Source of the DNA: Stentor roeselii
Taxonomy: Eukaryota; Ciliophora; Heterotrichea; Heterotrichida; Stentoridae
Length of the DNA: 64,000 bases
Assembly: GCA_006503475.1 (NCBI GenBank)
Contig: RSEH01000220.1
Span: 1-64,000, forward strand
Direction: 5' to 3'
The position numbers and the translations under genes are program-made. Of this stretch, positions 39,061 through 48,324 are shown piece by piece (positions within the stretch are counted from its first letter, which is position 1; every line of letters starts with the position of its first letter). Below the pieces are notes generated by a model that had not been told where the DNA came from, made no database searches, and saw only the letters and a program-made list of their open reading frames with translations.

Positions 39061-39921
39061 TCATTCGAATTTGATCAGCTTGGACTTTGGAGTACTTAGC
39101 AAATGTTCACTTTCTATTCCATTTGCACTTCGAGGCTGAGTCAAAGAAAGGTCACTTAGATTTGAGTATTTGGCCGACATCGGAGTTCTAGGACAGGTCA
39201 AAGGAGTGAGCACATCAGCCTTAGGACATCGCTCCCTTAAACTTTTCCCATCAAATCCCTGAACTTTATTCTGCATAAGCGCAAGATTCCTTTTTTCCAT
39301 TTCAATATTTTTCCAAGAGTTCTCAATTTCGCTTCTCTGACAAGCGAGACTTTCTTCCTTCAACTTGAGCTGATACCTAATTTTAGCCAAAAGACTGAAA
39401 TCTCGAGTCGAAAGTTCTAAAAACGATCCACTTTCGCCTCTTGAATGATTTTTTTCATATTTTTTCAGCTTTTCAAGTCTTTTCAGATATTTTTCCCTTG
39501 CCCGCTTCAACTCATCAACAACAATTTGCAACTGCATAATTTTAAAGCGATATTCATCGTCATTAGAATTGTTTTCTCCTTCTGTTTTTATTGAAATTCT
39601 CACAGAACCTATTTTTCCGCAAATATTTCTGATGTCGAACCAACCTGAGCAGTCTTTGGCTGGAATTAAACTTTTCCCGAGCAAGATTTCTTTTAAGATG
39701 AGTGGATTATGTAAAAAAGTGATTTCTATCCCACCTTCGTTGTATTCAAAATTGAAACTTTGGTTCCATACTGGAGATACTTCGGAGACTGTCCTGCTTT
39801 TCACTGAAAATCCTGAAAAATTTATGAAGAATTGACAGTTTAGGGAAAGGAGGTTCAGACTTTTGTCGAATGTCGCTTGATGAACCTCGATGTTTAGGTT
39901 TAAATTAGGACCGGATTCCAT
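39061..39921 (-). CDS. C2-like domain plus coiled-coil protein
   Basis: 286-aa protein. Residues of about 6-115 look like a C2-type beta sandwich (LNLNIEVHQATF ... VSPVWNQSFNFEY ... GWFDI ... GSVRISI: the P-x-W-N-x-x-F/E-F-x-F edge is typical). Residues of about 120-235 form a coiled coil. The tail is Ser/Pro-rich with TPxxxPRTPM-like phosphorylation sites. Probable role: a membrane- or cilium-associated scaffold. Its start is only 2 bp downstream of the stop of the gene at 39924-42440 on the same strand. Confidence 0.7.
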   Translation of the reverse strand: MESGPNLNLNIEVHQATFDKSLNLLSLNCQFFINFSGFSVKSRTVSEVSPVWNQSFNFEYNEGGIEITFLHNPLILKEILLGKSLIPAKDCSGWFDIRNICGKIGSVRISIKTEGENNSNDDEYRFKIMQLQIVVDELKRAREKYLKRLEKLKKYEKNHSRGESGSFLELSTRDFSLLAKIRYQLKLKEESLACQRSEIENSWKNIEMEKRNLALMQNKVQGFDGKSLRERCPKADVLTPLTCPRTPMSAKYSNLSDLSLTQPRSANGIESEHLLSTPKSKLIKFE

Positions 39922-39923
39922 AT

Positions 39924-42440
39924 TTAACGATATTTATTTTTTTTTATTACCTGCTCACCCCGTGCCCTTTGATTATCATGAATTTTGAGTATCCTTTCCA
40001 TAGCAGGTTCAAGTGAATACAACTTATTAAACTCCTCATCACTTTCATCAGAAATCAAATCTTTCAAGCTATAATCCTCATCAATATCTCGATAATTCAT
40101 ATGATGCAAAGACTTAAGAGTCAACCTTTGAGTAAAAATTTCAGGACTTCTTCTTTTTCCCAATTCCGGATTCTCCAAATTTTGCAAACTCGACCTTAAC
40201 CCAGAAAACCTGAACTTATTAGAATACCCTTCAGGATTAACAAGTCTATGAACACTTTTCAACATCGGTTGAGGACTAAGCACTTTCTGTTTGTTGAAAA
40301 CTGGAGAAAGATTTAAAATTGTAGGATTTTTCTGAAATTTTTCAAGTTCACTTTTTTTCTGAGGACTTATTTTAAACTTGTAGTTGTTTGAAGGGTCTGA
40401 CTTGGGAATACGAGTTTTTTTTTCAGGGCTGAAGCCAGGGCCGAAAGATTTGATTTTTTGTTTGAGTCTTTGAAAGTTAAGGATTTCTAAAGAGTCCAGA
40501 AGAAGGACTCTTTTTTCAGATAAGGATTTAAAGGCGTGGTTCGTGATCAGTCTTCTGTCGAACTCTGGGGAATAGAAAAATTCAGACATCTTGTCGAGTG
40601 AATCGAAAAAATGATGTAAGGTCATGTTTCTTGTGTTTATTGCTGTTTTTTTAAAGATACTTATCAGGTTTTCCTTACTCGTTGCTCGAAGTCCTTCGTT
40701 TTTTCCTTGGATTAAATGAAAATCATTGCAAAACTTTAAAAATTTTCCAAGGTTCCAGGTTGTATTACTAAATTCAAGTGATTTGAATGTCGGTTCTGAT
40801 CCTTGAATTTTTTGAAGTTTTGCGTAAAAGAAGAAAATTTCTTCTAAATTTTTTTTATAGTTTTCTTCTAATTCTTCTGATTTTCTTGATAAGCCCAGAT
40901 CTGATATTATTTTCATTAGTTTAAATAAAGTGAATGAAATAATATCGGATAATGAGTCGTCTTCTAAGGTATCAAGAAGAGAACGAAAAATATCTGCGGT
41001 TTTTGTCATTTTTCCCAAAAATGATTTTTTTTCTTTTTGATATTTTTCGCCCCAGAGGTTCATAATTTCAGAGAATTCTAAAAAGTTAAGTCTTGGCTCG
41101 ATGATTCTTTTTGAGATTTTCAGGTATTTGCCAGGGTAGAGACTTGAATACAAGGTTTTGAAGGTGATTCTGTAATGATTATAAGGAAAAATGTTTAACT
41201 TTTTTAAAATGTTGATAAAAAGGTCGTCGAGGTTTCCAAGTTTTACTATTTCGCCCTTGCCTGAAAACTTTTTAAAAACTTTTTTAAATTTCGACTCATT
41301 TTTCGCTATAGTCAAGGTAAACCAAGGGTTAACATCTTCCGATTCTTCAAAAAAAGTTTCAATATTTTGTAAATTAACAGTAATTTTTTCACTTTCTTCA
41401 TCTGAAGAACTACAAATTTTAATTGATTTTTGGTTTTTTTCATTTTTTGCAGGTTTCGACTCATCTAAAGTATTAGGACTTGACTTTGAATTCAACAATG
41501 AAAAAAAGCTTGTCCGTTGGTATTCTTCATAACTATCATCATCATCAGAAGCCTTTTTGATATGACTTCCAAATCCAGTGATGCTCATCATCATAGGACT
41601 AACAGACTTCAAAGCACTTCCAGCTCCAGTAAAGTTCAAAGTAGGACTGGGAGGTTCTTTATTCGATTCACTTTTTTCACTTTCATTTGCTTCATTAATG
41701 ACGAGATAACTATCTTGATTAGAGAGTCCAGTGAACTTTCTGTCTCCTTTCCTCATAATATTCCCTTTATTATCAGAGTCTTCATATTTAGTGACTTGAA
41801 TAACAGGAAAATCAAATTTTTCTTCTTTTCTTTGAAGTTCTTCAAAGACCTGCTGAATTTCTGTTTTGGCTATGGAAGAACTTTGTCGATACCCGTCATC
41901 GACTCGGATTTCACTCAGGTCAAGCTCGTCTCCAACTGTTTCTAGCTTCGGCTCGAAAAGGTCGTCAACGATGCTCATGTTTGAAATAGTGAAAGGAGGA
42001 GAGTCGTCTTCTCTTTTGATCTTTTTTAATTTTACAGGCTTTACAAGCAACTTGTCCTTTGGCTTCAGGGAAAACCAGGCTTCGCTAATGAACTGCGAAA
42101 GAGTCTTTTGAGGTTTTTCCTTCAGATATATTTCTTCTAAGATCATATTCGCGAGTCTTCTTTGAAAAGCTTCAAAGGTGATGTTGTTTGTATCGATTTT
42201 ATCGTTTTTATCATTTTTGTTTGTTTTTTCACTGAACTTTTCAAGAGATATTTTAAAAGTTTGGTTGAGAAAATCTTCAGTTTTTGATAAAAGAACAAGT
42301 AAAGGTTGACCGGCTTTAATTGGATGTTTTAAAGAATGGAAAATTTCTAAAAGCCTTTTATCTTCTGAGAGTTTATTAAAACAGGACCAGAGACTTTTAA
42401 TATGATTGCTTTGACCTCCTTGGTTTCTTGACTTAGACAT
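39924..42440 (-). CDS. Unknown 838-aa protein
   Basis: Lys/Glu/Ser/Phe-rich protein with low-complexity stretches (EKTNKNDKNDKIDTNN). Two helical regions (about 20-130 and 390-650) may be folded: FNIFPYNHYRITFKTLYSSL has a flavour of EF-hand or leucine-rich helical hairpins, but no motif is convincing. The C-terminal 150 residues are basic and Ser/Pro-rich. I do not recognise it. It is divergent from the 1084-aa gene with 54 bp between start codons. Confidence 0.7.
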   Translation of the reverse strand: MSKSRNQGGQSNHIKSLWSCFNKLSEDKRLLEIFHSLKHPIKAGQPLLVLLSKTEDFLNQTFKISLEKFSEKTNKNDKNDKIDTNNITFEAFQRRLANMILEEIYLKEKPQKTLSQFISEAWFSLKPKDKLLVKPVKLKKIKREDDSPPFTISNMSIVDDLFEPKLETVGDELDLSEIRVDDGYRQSSSIAKTEIQQVFEELQRKEEKFDFPVIQVTKYEDSDNKGNIMRKGDRKFTGLSNQDSYLVINEANESEKSESNKEPPSPTLNFTGAGSALKSVSPMMMSITGFGSHIKKASDDDDSYEEYQRTSFFSLLNSKSSPNTLDESKPAKNEKNQKSIKICSSSDEESEKITVNLQNIETFFEESEDVNPWFTLTIAKNESKFKKVFKKFSGKGEIVKLGNLDDLFINILKKLNIFPYNHYRITFKTLYSSLYPGKYLKISKRIIEPRLNFLEFSEIMNLWGEKYQKEKKSFLGKMTKTADIFRSLLDTLEDDSLSDIISFTLFKLMKIISDLGLSRKSEELEENYKKNLEEIFFFYAKLQKIQGSEPTFKSLEFSNTTWNLGKFLKFCNDFHLIQGKNEGLRATSKENLISIFKKTAINTRNMTLHHFFDSLDKMSEFFYSPEFDRRLITNHAFKSLSEKRVLLLDSLEILNFQRLKQKIKSFGPGFSPEKKTRIPKSDPSNNYKFKISPQKKSELEKFQKNPTILNLSPVFNKQKVLSPQPMLKSVHRLVNPEGYSNKFRFSGLRSSLQNLENPELGKRRSPEIFTQRLTLKSLHHMNYRDIDEDYSLKDLISDESDEEFNKLYSLEPAMERILKIHDNQRARGEQVIKKNKYR

Positions 42441-42494
42441 TTTTACAACATCAAGCCTGTCATGAGGACTTCAATCATTTAATAATCTGGAAAC

Positions 42495-45400
42495 ATGAAT
42501 ATTGCAAAGCCTACTAAACCGAAATTTATACCGCCTATCAGAACAGCGGCTTCTTATCTGAAAACTATTGCTGAGAGCCAAGGACCGAAATTCGAAAAAA
42601 GTTCACCTGAAAAGAAACTACCAAAGACATTAACTGAGCACACCTCGTCAATAATAATCAACCCGATATCTACTGAGTCAAGCTGCAAAATATTGAAACC
42701 TTCTTTGACAATGCGCCAGAAAAGTAGTTTTAAGCTAAGTCGCGATATTTCTCATCTGAAAGACCTGAAAGATATGAAATATTGTAAAACTGAGACTGAA
42801 AGTTCTAATGATCCGATGCTTCCAACGGATATAGAAAGACTTCGACTTTTTCTGACTTCTTCTTCTCAGCCTCGAATGAAGTCTCAAAGAAGCCAAATTT
42901 GTTTTCGAAACTCTTGTATTGGAAATTTTTTTGATGGACATTCAGACTCAAGCTTGAAACCTTTCGATGATTTTAGAGTTGATGACTTTGGAGCCCCGAC
43001 TGGACAACAAGAAATTTCTTGTTTAAAGGAATGGTTTAAACAAATGAAGGATAGATACTTGGGAAAAGTCATTGAAGAAAATTTTACGGGAAAAAAACAA
43101 GCTACGGTTAGAGACCCTTCGAGAATGGATGAGTATGAAATTGTTCTGAAATCTGGACTGAAGGAGTTTGTTAGACAGTTAACTGCTTTAAATGTTGATA
43201 GAGGTCAGCTTTTACTTGACCTAATCCACCACATAACCCTTTTTTGGACTGCAAAGCTAGAACTTGCTGAAACCAATTACAAGCAAAAAAAAACAGAAGA
43301 CCAGGCAAAAATCGAGAGCTTATATCTAGAATTGAATGAAAAATCTTCACTATTCAAAGAAAAAGAAGCTATATTCAATAACGAGCTCAGTCTAACTCGT
43401 TCTGAAAACCTTTTAAACCTAGTCGAAATTCAAACTTTACAAGAAACAATAAAAAAACTAAAAGCTGAAAGAATCTACCGAAAAAAATTCGAACTTCAAC
43501 GATACAATTTGATAATCCAAAATTTCAACGAGTTCAGAAAAATCACTGCAAGTAATCCAGAAGACCCAAACCAAATAAAAATCTCAAAAGCTCTTCAAAA
43601 GAAGAAAGAATCTCTCACCTCTTCAATCTTAAACAAAATCAAATTTCTTCACAGCAACTCAATGCTATTAACATCTCGACTGACACAAGAACAGCTGATC
43701 CAACATGCAATGCTTTCAATAAGCGCCGATGAAATATTCTTAGAAAAGTCCTGCCAAACAAATTCAATCGATTTCTGCATAACTCAATCAACTCAACTCT
43801 CACAAGAAACCTCTTCAATAGGAGTTGACACTGAAGAAATATTAGAAGTGATGATCGGAGATGATTTAACTAGAAATTCTGAAAACCCTGGAAAAGTCTT
43901 CAATATTTTCGTGACAAATGAAAATGATGAGAAATTTTTAGCTTTTTCGAAGAAAGTCACTGATTTCAGTGATAGTTCTGGCTTTCAATCACCTCTTAAT
44001 TCAAGCAGGTGTAAAGCCTCGGACTTAACACCTGATTTCGACGATTTGAATAAAAAGTCAAGAAGTTTTTTCCGGTCTCGATACACTTCAACAGCTGAAA
44101 CTCAAACAGAAGAAAAGGTCTTCTTACAGATCATGAAGCAAGACGAAGATGAATTCATGGACTGGATCATTAAAGACCGCAAAGAACATCTGATGAGCAT
44201 ACAAAAACAAATTTTTGATAGAAAAACTGAACTTAGTAAAGTCAACAAATTTTTCAATCAGCATAAAGGCTTGTGTAAGTCTTTTCAATTTGAAGAGCTT
44301 GACTTAAGCTTTTACTCTGATGAATCTTTTGATGTTTCAGTTGATGCAGATTTAGAACTTTTGAGGAATTCTGGAATTATCAGTCAAGAAGTTGATTTGC
44401 AATCCTGGCGAGAAGGGTACAACTTTGGATTTGACTCTAAATTTAAAGGGTCTCTTTCCCCCCGAAGCCAGAAAAATGATGAAAGTTTTGACTTAAACGA
44501 TTCAAAATCAGGAGAAATTTTCAAAACAAAAACAAAAAAAGATGAAAACATCAAAAAAAAAAAAAGTACGAAAATCCAAGAGTTTCACTTTCAAAACAAA
44601 GAACTTCGTCATTCAAGTCAAAAACACTTCACAAAGCCGAGATTTCTTGAAAATTTCTTATCAGACTTCCAACAAGCGAAAAAAATCCTGATAACTAAAA
44701 AAATGGTCCTGAAGACCATTTCAAGTATTTATTCATCAGCGATTGCAAGAGAAGAAATTGATTTCGAGCCTTTGCATTTATTTGTTTATGAAGAATTCTG
44801 CAGTCGATATGGTCAAATCCGTGTTGTGAATAAAAAAATTCAAGATTTGATGTCAGCTGCAGTTGTTTACAAAGATGAGAGACGAGTCACAATCTTCACA
44901 AAGCTTTTTGGAATAAGTGTTAAAGTCGGAATTCCTTGTTACACCCGCCCACGTGAAGCCTTTAATTTTTTTATTTCTTTGAATAAACTGTTGGAAACCT
45001 CGCATTTCGGAATAAGCGTCGGGAATATCAAGGGAAAGGACTTTATTCCTTTGATACGCGCTGTTGAATGCTCACGAGAACTGCTTTTGAAACATTTCGA
45101 CCCTTTGAAGGTGCTTAATTTTATCAACTCTGTTGAAAAAAAATCGATTCCTGACCCGAATAAGATTAACAAGCGGTTAATCGACCAGGAAGTCCTTCAA
45201 GAAATGCTGCTTGAGACATTTAACGACTATAACTTAACCTGTGAGAAATTCATCCTTGACTTACTTGATTCTTTCAGGTTCTTCGAAAACCCTTCAAAAA
45301 TCCACAAATTCGACTTTTTCATGATTCTTCGATTTTTTCACCAAGAAAAATTCGCAAGTCTCTTCGGAAGTAATCCTCTTGATTACTTTGAAGAAATGAC

Positions 45401-45749
45401 AAATCACTCAAAATACAACCCACTTGTTTCAGTTAAAAAAGTGTTAAACTTGTGTTTTAAGCTAAAATTGCTTTTACCAGATGAAATCAACTACAAAATA
45501 AAAGAAGTTCAAAATGAAGTCGAACAAGGAAAACTCACAACTGGCTTTTCTCAGGAAGTCCTCAGGAACAAGGTCGATTTAATCAAAATCTTTGAAAAAA
45601 AAGACGCATTAGGACTTGAAATCACCCTGCTGAACAACTGGGAACAAAAAATTTTAAAATTTCTAGAAAATCCTGAAGAACTTAAAGGAAATCTTAAAGT
45701 TTTCTGGAAAGTTTTAACTTCTGAAGTAAGAAAAATGAATTTAGAATAG
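42495..45749 (+). CDS. Large coiled-coil protein, probably axonemal/cytoskeletal
   Basis: 1084-aa protein. Residues of about 215-365 are a coiled coil preceded by EYEIVLKSGLKEFVRQLTAL then NVDRGQLLLDLIHHI. This resembles the R-Q-x-T/x-x-x-x-x-R-G-x-L-L helix seen in some axonemal coiled-coil proteins (DNALI1/TSNAXIP1 style). A middle region carries TAETQTEEKV. A helical C-terminal domain (about 700-1080) has alternating leucine-rich helices. The exact family is not assigned. Its stop lies 9 bp from the convergent gene. Confidence 0.68.
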   Translation: MNIAKPTKPKFIPPIRTAASYLKTIAESQGPKFEKSSPEKKLPKTLTEHTSSIIINPISTESSCKILKPSLTMRQKSSFKLSRDISHLKDLKDMKYCKTETESSNDPMLPTDIERLRLFLTSSSQPRMKSQRSQICFRNSCIGNFFDGHSDSSLKPFDDFRVDDFGAPTGQQEISCLKEWFKQMKDRYLGKVIEENFTGKKQATVRDPSRMDEYEIVLKSGLKEFVRQLTALNVDRGQLLLDLIHHITLFWTAKLELAETNYKQKKTEDQAKIESLYLELNEKSSLFKEKEAIFNNELSLTRSENLLNLVEIQTLQETIKKLKAERIYRKKFELQRYNLIIQNFNEFRKITASNPEDPNQIKISKALQKKKESLTSSILNKIKFLHSNSMLLTSRLTQEQLIQHAMLSISADEIFLEKSCQTNSIDFCITQSTQLSQETSSIGVDTEEILEVMIGDDLTRNSENPGKVFNIFVTNENDEKFLAFSKKVTDFSDSSGFQSPLNSSRCKASDLTPDFDDLNKKSRSFFRSRYTSTAETQTEEKVFLQIMKQDEDEFMDWIIKDRKEHLMSIQKQIFDRKTELSKVNKFFNQHKGLCKSFQFEELDLSFYSDESFDVSVDADLELLRNSGIISQEVDLQSWREGYNFGFDSKFKGSLSPRSQKNDESFDLNDSKSGEIFKTKTKKDENIKKKKSTKIQEFHFQNKELRHSSQKHFTKPRFLENFLSDFQQAKKILITKKMVLKTISSIYSSAIAREEIDFEPLHLFVYEEFCSRYGQIRVVNKKIQDLMSAAVVYKDERRVTIFTKLFGISVKVGIPCYTRPREAFNFFISLNKLLETSHFGISVGNIKGKDFIPLIRAVECSRELLLKHFDPLKVLNFINSVEKKSIPDPNKINKRLIDQEVLQEMLLETFNDYNLTCEKFILDLLDSFRFFENPSKIHKFDFFMILRFFHQEKFASLFGSNPLDYFEEMTNHSKYNPLVSVKKVLNLCFKLKLLLPDEINYKIKEVQNEVEQGKLTTGFSQEVLRNKVDLIKIFEKKDALGLEITLLNNWEQKILKFLENPEELKGNLKVFWKVLTSEVRKMNLE

Positions 45750-45758
45750 TTAAAGGGT

Positions 45759-46562
45759 TTATTTTTTTAAAAAGTGATTTGGTGTCAGTGAAAATTGACT
45801 TGAATTTCTTTTTTGTAGCTTTTTTCCTTTAAGACTTGTGCAAAATGGAGCTGTTCGAAAAGTTGAAACGATTGACGGAGTTTTTGATTGAAAATTTTGA
45901 TAAAAACTCATGACTTGTGCTCTTTTTAGTTTAATTATGTGAAAACTTGGAGTTTTGTAGTACTTTGGAAGAAAAGTGTCGGTTCTTATTTGGTTTTGTA
46001 AATCTGAGTTCTCAAAAGAAACAAGACTTAACTGCTCGTATTCTTCTGCAGTGTTTTTATTGAAATTTATCAGAGTACTTGACTTGGAATTCTCAATTAA
46101 TCGAGAAACTGGTGCAGTTTTCTCTGTTTCTCGAGAATTTGCCTTGGTTTGCAGTTTTGACCTGGTTATTTTGAATTTTTCTGTTATTTTTGTTGGGAAA
46201 GGTTTTAGAAATGAAGATTTTTTTAGATCTTTGAAAGAATTAGTTGGATGATGGATTTCTTTTAGTTTTCTGAAGTTACTCTTGGATTTTTGAAGAGTTG
46301 ATGAAAGGCTTTCCCAAGGGATTGAAGCGGTTTGCTTGTCGAGTTGATCTGCAGCTTTTAGTATAGGATTCGCTGATATTATTGATGGAGGCCTTATTGA
46401 ACTTGGAGAACTTCTTTTGCAAAATGAACTTTTAGGGAAAGAAGAACCGATTTGGTCAGAATTTGAATAAAATGTGGAATCGAGTGAGTTGAAACAAGGG
46501 TGAATATTTTTTCTTTTCTTTAGAGTTTTTACTTCGAAGATATAACTTTTATTTAGTTCCAT
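45759..46562 (-). CDS. Unknown 267-aa Ser/Lys-rich protein
   Basis: Basic, Ser/Thr/Pro/Phe-rich protein that looks disordered (SSPSSIRPPSIISANP), with scattered aromatic residues. No domain was recognised. It is of the type common in ciliate cytoskeletal and cortical proteins. Confidence 0.6.
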   Translation of the reverse strand: MELNKSYIFEVKTLKKRKNIHPCFNSLDSTFYSNSDQIGSSFPKSSFCKRSSPSSIRPPSIISANPILKAADQLDKQTASIPWESLSSTLQKSKSNFRKLKEIHHPTNSFKDLKKSSFLKPFPTKITEKFKITRSKLQTKANSRETEKTAPVSRLIENSKSSTLINFNKNTAEEYEQLSLVSFENSDLQNQIRTDTFLPKYYKTPSFHIIKLKRAQVMSFYQNFQSKTPSIVSTFRTAPFCTSLKGKKLQKRNSSQFSLTPNHFLKK

Positions 46563-46606
46563 TATAATTATTTCTTTGCTCTTAACAATTTATGAATTCA
46601 GCTAAG

Positions 46607-47161
46607 TTATTTCTTTTTTTTTCCAAGGGTTTTCATTGATTTAGACTTAGTTTGTAAATTTCTTGACTTGCCCATCACTGCTTTTTCCAGACCTTCCACC
46701 CGCTTTTGAATGATTTCCATTCTACGAATCTGGTCAATATCCTCAATAACAGAGACTGAGTTTCTACAAACTCTAGTTTTTCTGGATTCATTTGGTTCAC
46801 AGCTACTTCTATAGTTTTTTTTCAAGTGATTTTCAATATCTTCAATTCTTTCAATAATCTTGCAAAACCTTTGATTATTAAGTTCAGTGATTTTTTGTTC
46901 TAAAAATTCAACTTTTTGTTCAAGAATCATGTTTTTTTTTTGCTCTTCTTTAAGAAAGACAAGGTTTTCTTTAAGAGCTTTTTCGTAAGAGTTTTTTAAA
47001 TACTCTTCATTTCTCAGCTTTTCCAAGAGTTCTGAGAGTTTTTCAGATGAGGAGTCGGTTGGAGTGTATCTCTTGCTGAATTCGATACTTTTTTCTACGA
47101 GTCTTCGACTGTTTCTGAGCTCTTGCTCGATGTACGAAGGGTCGTATTTAGGAGATATCAT
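46607..47161 (-). CDS. Small coiled-coil protein
   Basis: 184-aa protein. Residues of about 35-115 form a clean heptad coiled coil (LEQKVEFLEQKITELNNQ). A basic tail ending SMKTLGKKKK may bind nucleic acid or membranes. Function unknown. Confidence 0.65.
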   Translation of the reverse strand: MISPKYDPSYIEQELRNSRRLVEKSIEFSKRYTPTDSSSEKLSELLEKLRNEEYLKNSYEKALKENLVFLKEEQKKNMILEQKVEFLEQKITELNNQRFCKIIERIEDIENHLKKNYRSSCEPNESRKTRVCRNSVSVIEDIDQIRRMEIIQKRVEGLEKAVMGKSRNLQTKSKSMKTLGKKKK

Positions 47162-47694
47162 TTATGGTAGTATTTGAATTTGGTCCTTTGTGTGGGGTGG
47201 GTTTAGTTGTGATGAGGTTTATGTATTAGCAAGGTGTTAAAAATAATTGGTTAGATGTGAGATTGGATTTTTGGTTAAATGATAGTCTTAGTGATATGGT
47301 TTTAGATCAATAGAGTTAATTGATTTTACATTTTGATGAAGTTTATTTGATTATTTTAGGGGATTTTAGATATGATATTTTAATTTGGGCAGATTTTAAT
47401 AGTTATTTGTTGTTTGGTTGAGGTCTTTTAGGTTGAAAGCATTTAACCAATAAAAAAAACTAAAATAAAATATCTTCCATGAGATTTCGAAGATATCTTC
47501 AATCAACTCAAATTCTTTTCTTATAAATTTCAAATCATATAAAAATATAACTACCTTATTTAAATGAAAGATTCAATTATTTAGTACCATAAAATAATCT
47601 TGATACATTTAATATCTAATTTAATCAACTAATACAATCTATATGTTAATAATTCAATTTAAACATCCAATCAACTATCTCTATTTACTTCCAT
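47162..47694. other. Intergenic region
   Basis: About 530 bp. The first 260 bp are G/T-rich on the plus strand, 5' of the minus gene at 46607-47161; the remainder is AT-rich. An 8-bp inverted repeat (ATATCTTC/GAAGATAT, 47470-47496) could form a small hairpin. No gene was seen. Confidence 0.55.
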
Positions 47695-48303
47695 TTATTC
47701 CTTCAACTCCTCAACCTGATCTGCTAAAGCACTTTCCCTCAAGCAAGGCGAAATGAATTTCTGAGGAGTAAGTCTTTCCTTACTACCACTTCTAAAAGAT
47801 CTTTTACTAAACCTACATCTTCCCTTTTCCTCAACCTTTAAAATCTGCTGTCGATATTTCATAAACCTCTTAAAGTCCTTATTGAAATTTTCAACTAAAA
47901 TCTGAGGTTGTTTTTCCACAATTCTTTGAGCAATTCTTTGATTATCCATCAATATTTTTTTATCATTCTTTTTTCTATTAACTTCATTCAGACTTCGTTT
48001 TAAATCAAAGTTTGCATTAGGCAAAGAAGGGCTTTTTTTCATAGAAATATCAAGAAGACGTCCTAGAATCTTAATATTCTGATTTTTTATCTCATCATTT
48101 TTGACTAGATAAGTCTTACAATTGCTGACTGACTTCCACCGACTATGCATAAGGGAGAGTTGGATGGAGTCTTTCATGTTTTTCACTAATGATGTTGGTT
48201 TACGGCTTTTGATATCTTGTAACTTTTTCGTGTGAATCTCTTGATTCGCCCGGATTGACTGTTGGAGGATCATGTTTGTATTGACATACATCGGAGCGTT
48301 CAT
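47695..48303 (-). CDS. CFAP97/KIAA1430-family protein
   Basis: 202-aa basic protein. Residues of about 70-160 match the family pattern: a helix with KNQNIKILGRLLDISMKKSP, a conserved N/R/K-rich block (LNEVNRKKNDKKILMDNQRI, as in R-T-K-R-Q-R-E-L-V-R-I-T-R-E-N-Q), then AQRIVEKQPQILVENFNKDF and FKRFMKYRQQI. CFAP97-family members are small basic proteins of motile cilia and sperm tails. The assignment is by motif, without an alignment. Confidence 0.72.
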   Translation of the reverse strand: MNAPMYVNTNMILQQSIRANQEIHTKKLQDIKSRKPTSLVKNMKDSIQLSLMHSRWKSVSNCKTYLVKNDEIKNQNIKILGRLLDISMKKSPSLPNANFDLKRSLNEVNRKKNDKKILMDNQRIAQRIVEKQPQILVENFNKDFKRFMKYRQQILKVEEKGRCRFSKRSFRSGSKERLTPQKFISPCLRESALADQVEELKE

Positions 48304-48324
48304 AGTATTAAACTAATAATTTAA

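Noticed and set aside
47470-47496. 8-bp inverted repeat as a terminator or regulatory hairpin
   Set aside because: A short stem with an 11-nt loop in AT-rich DNA is expected by chance, and no RNA gene lies next to it.
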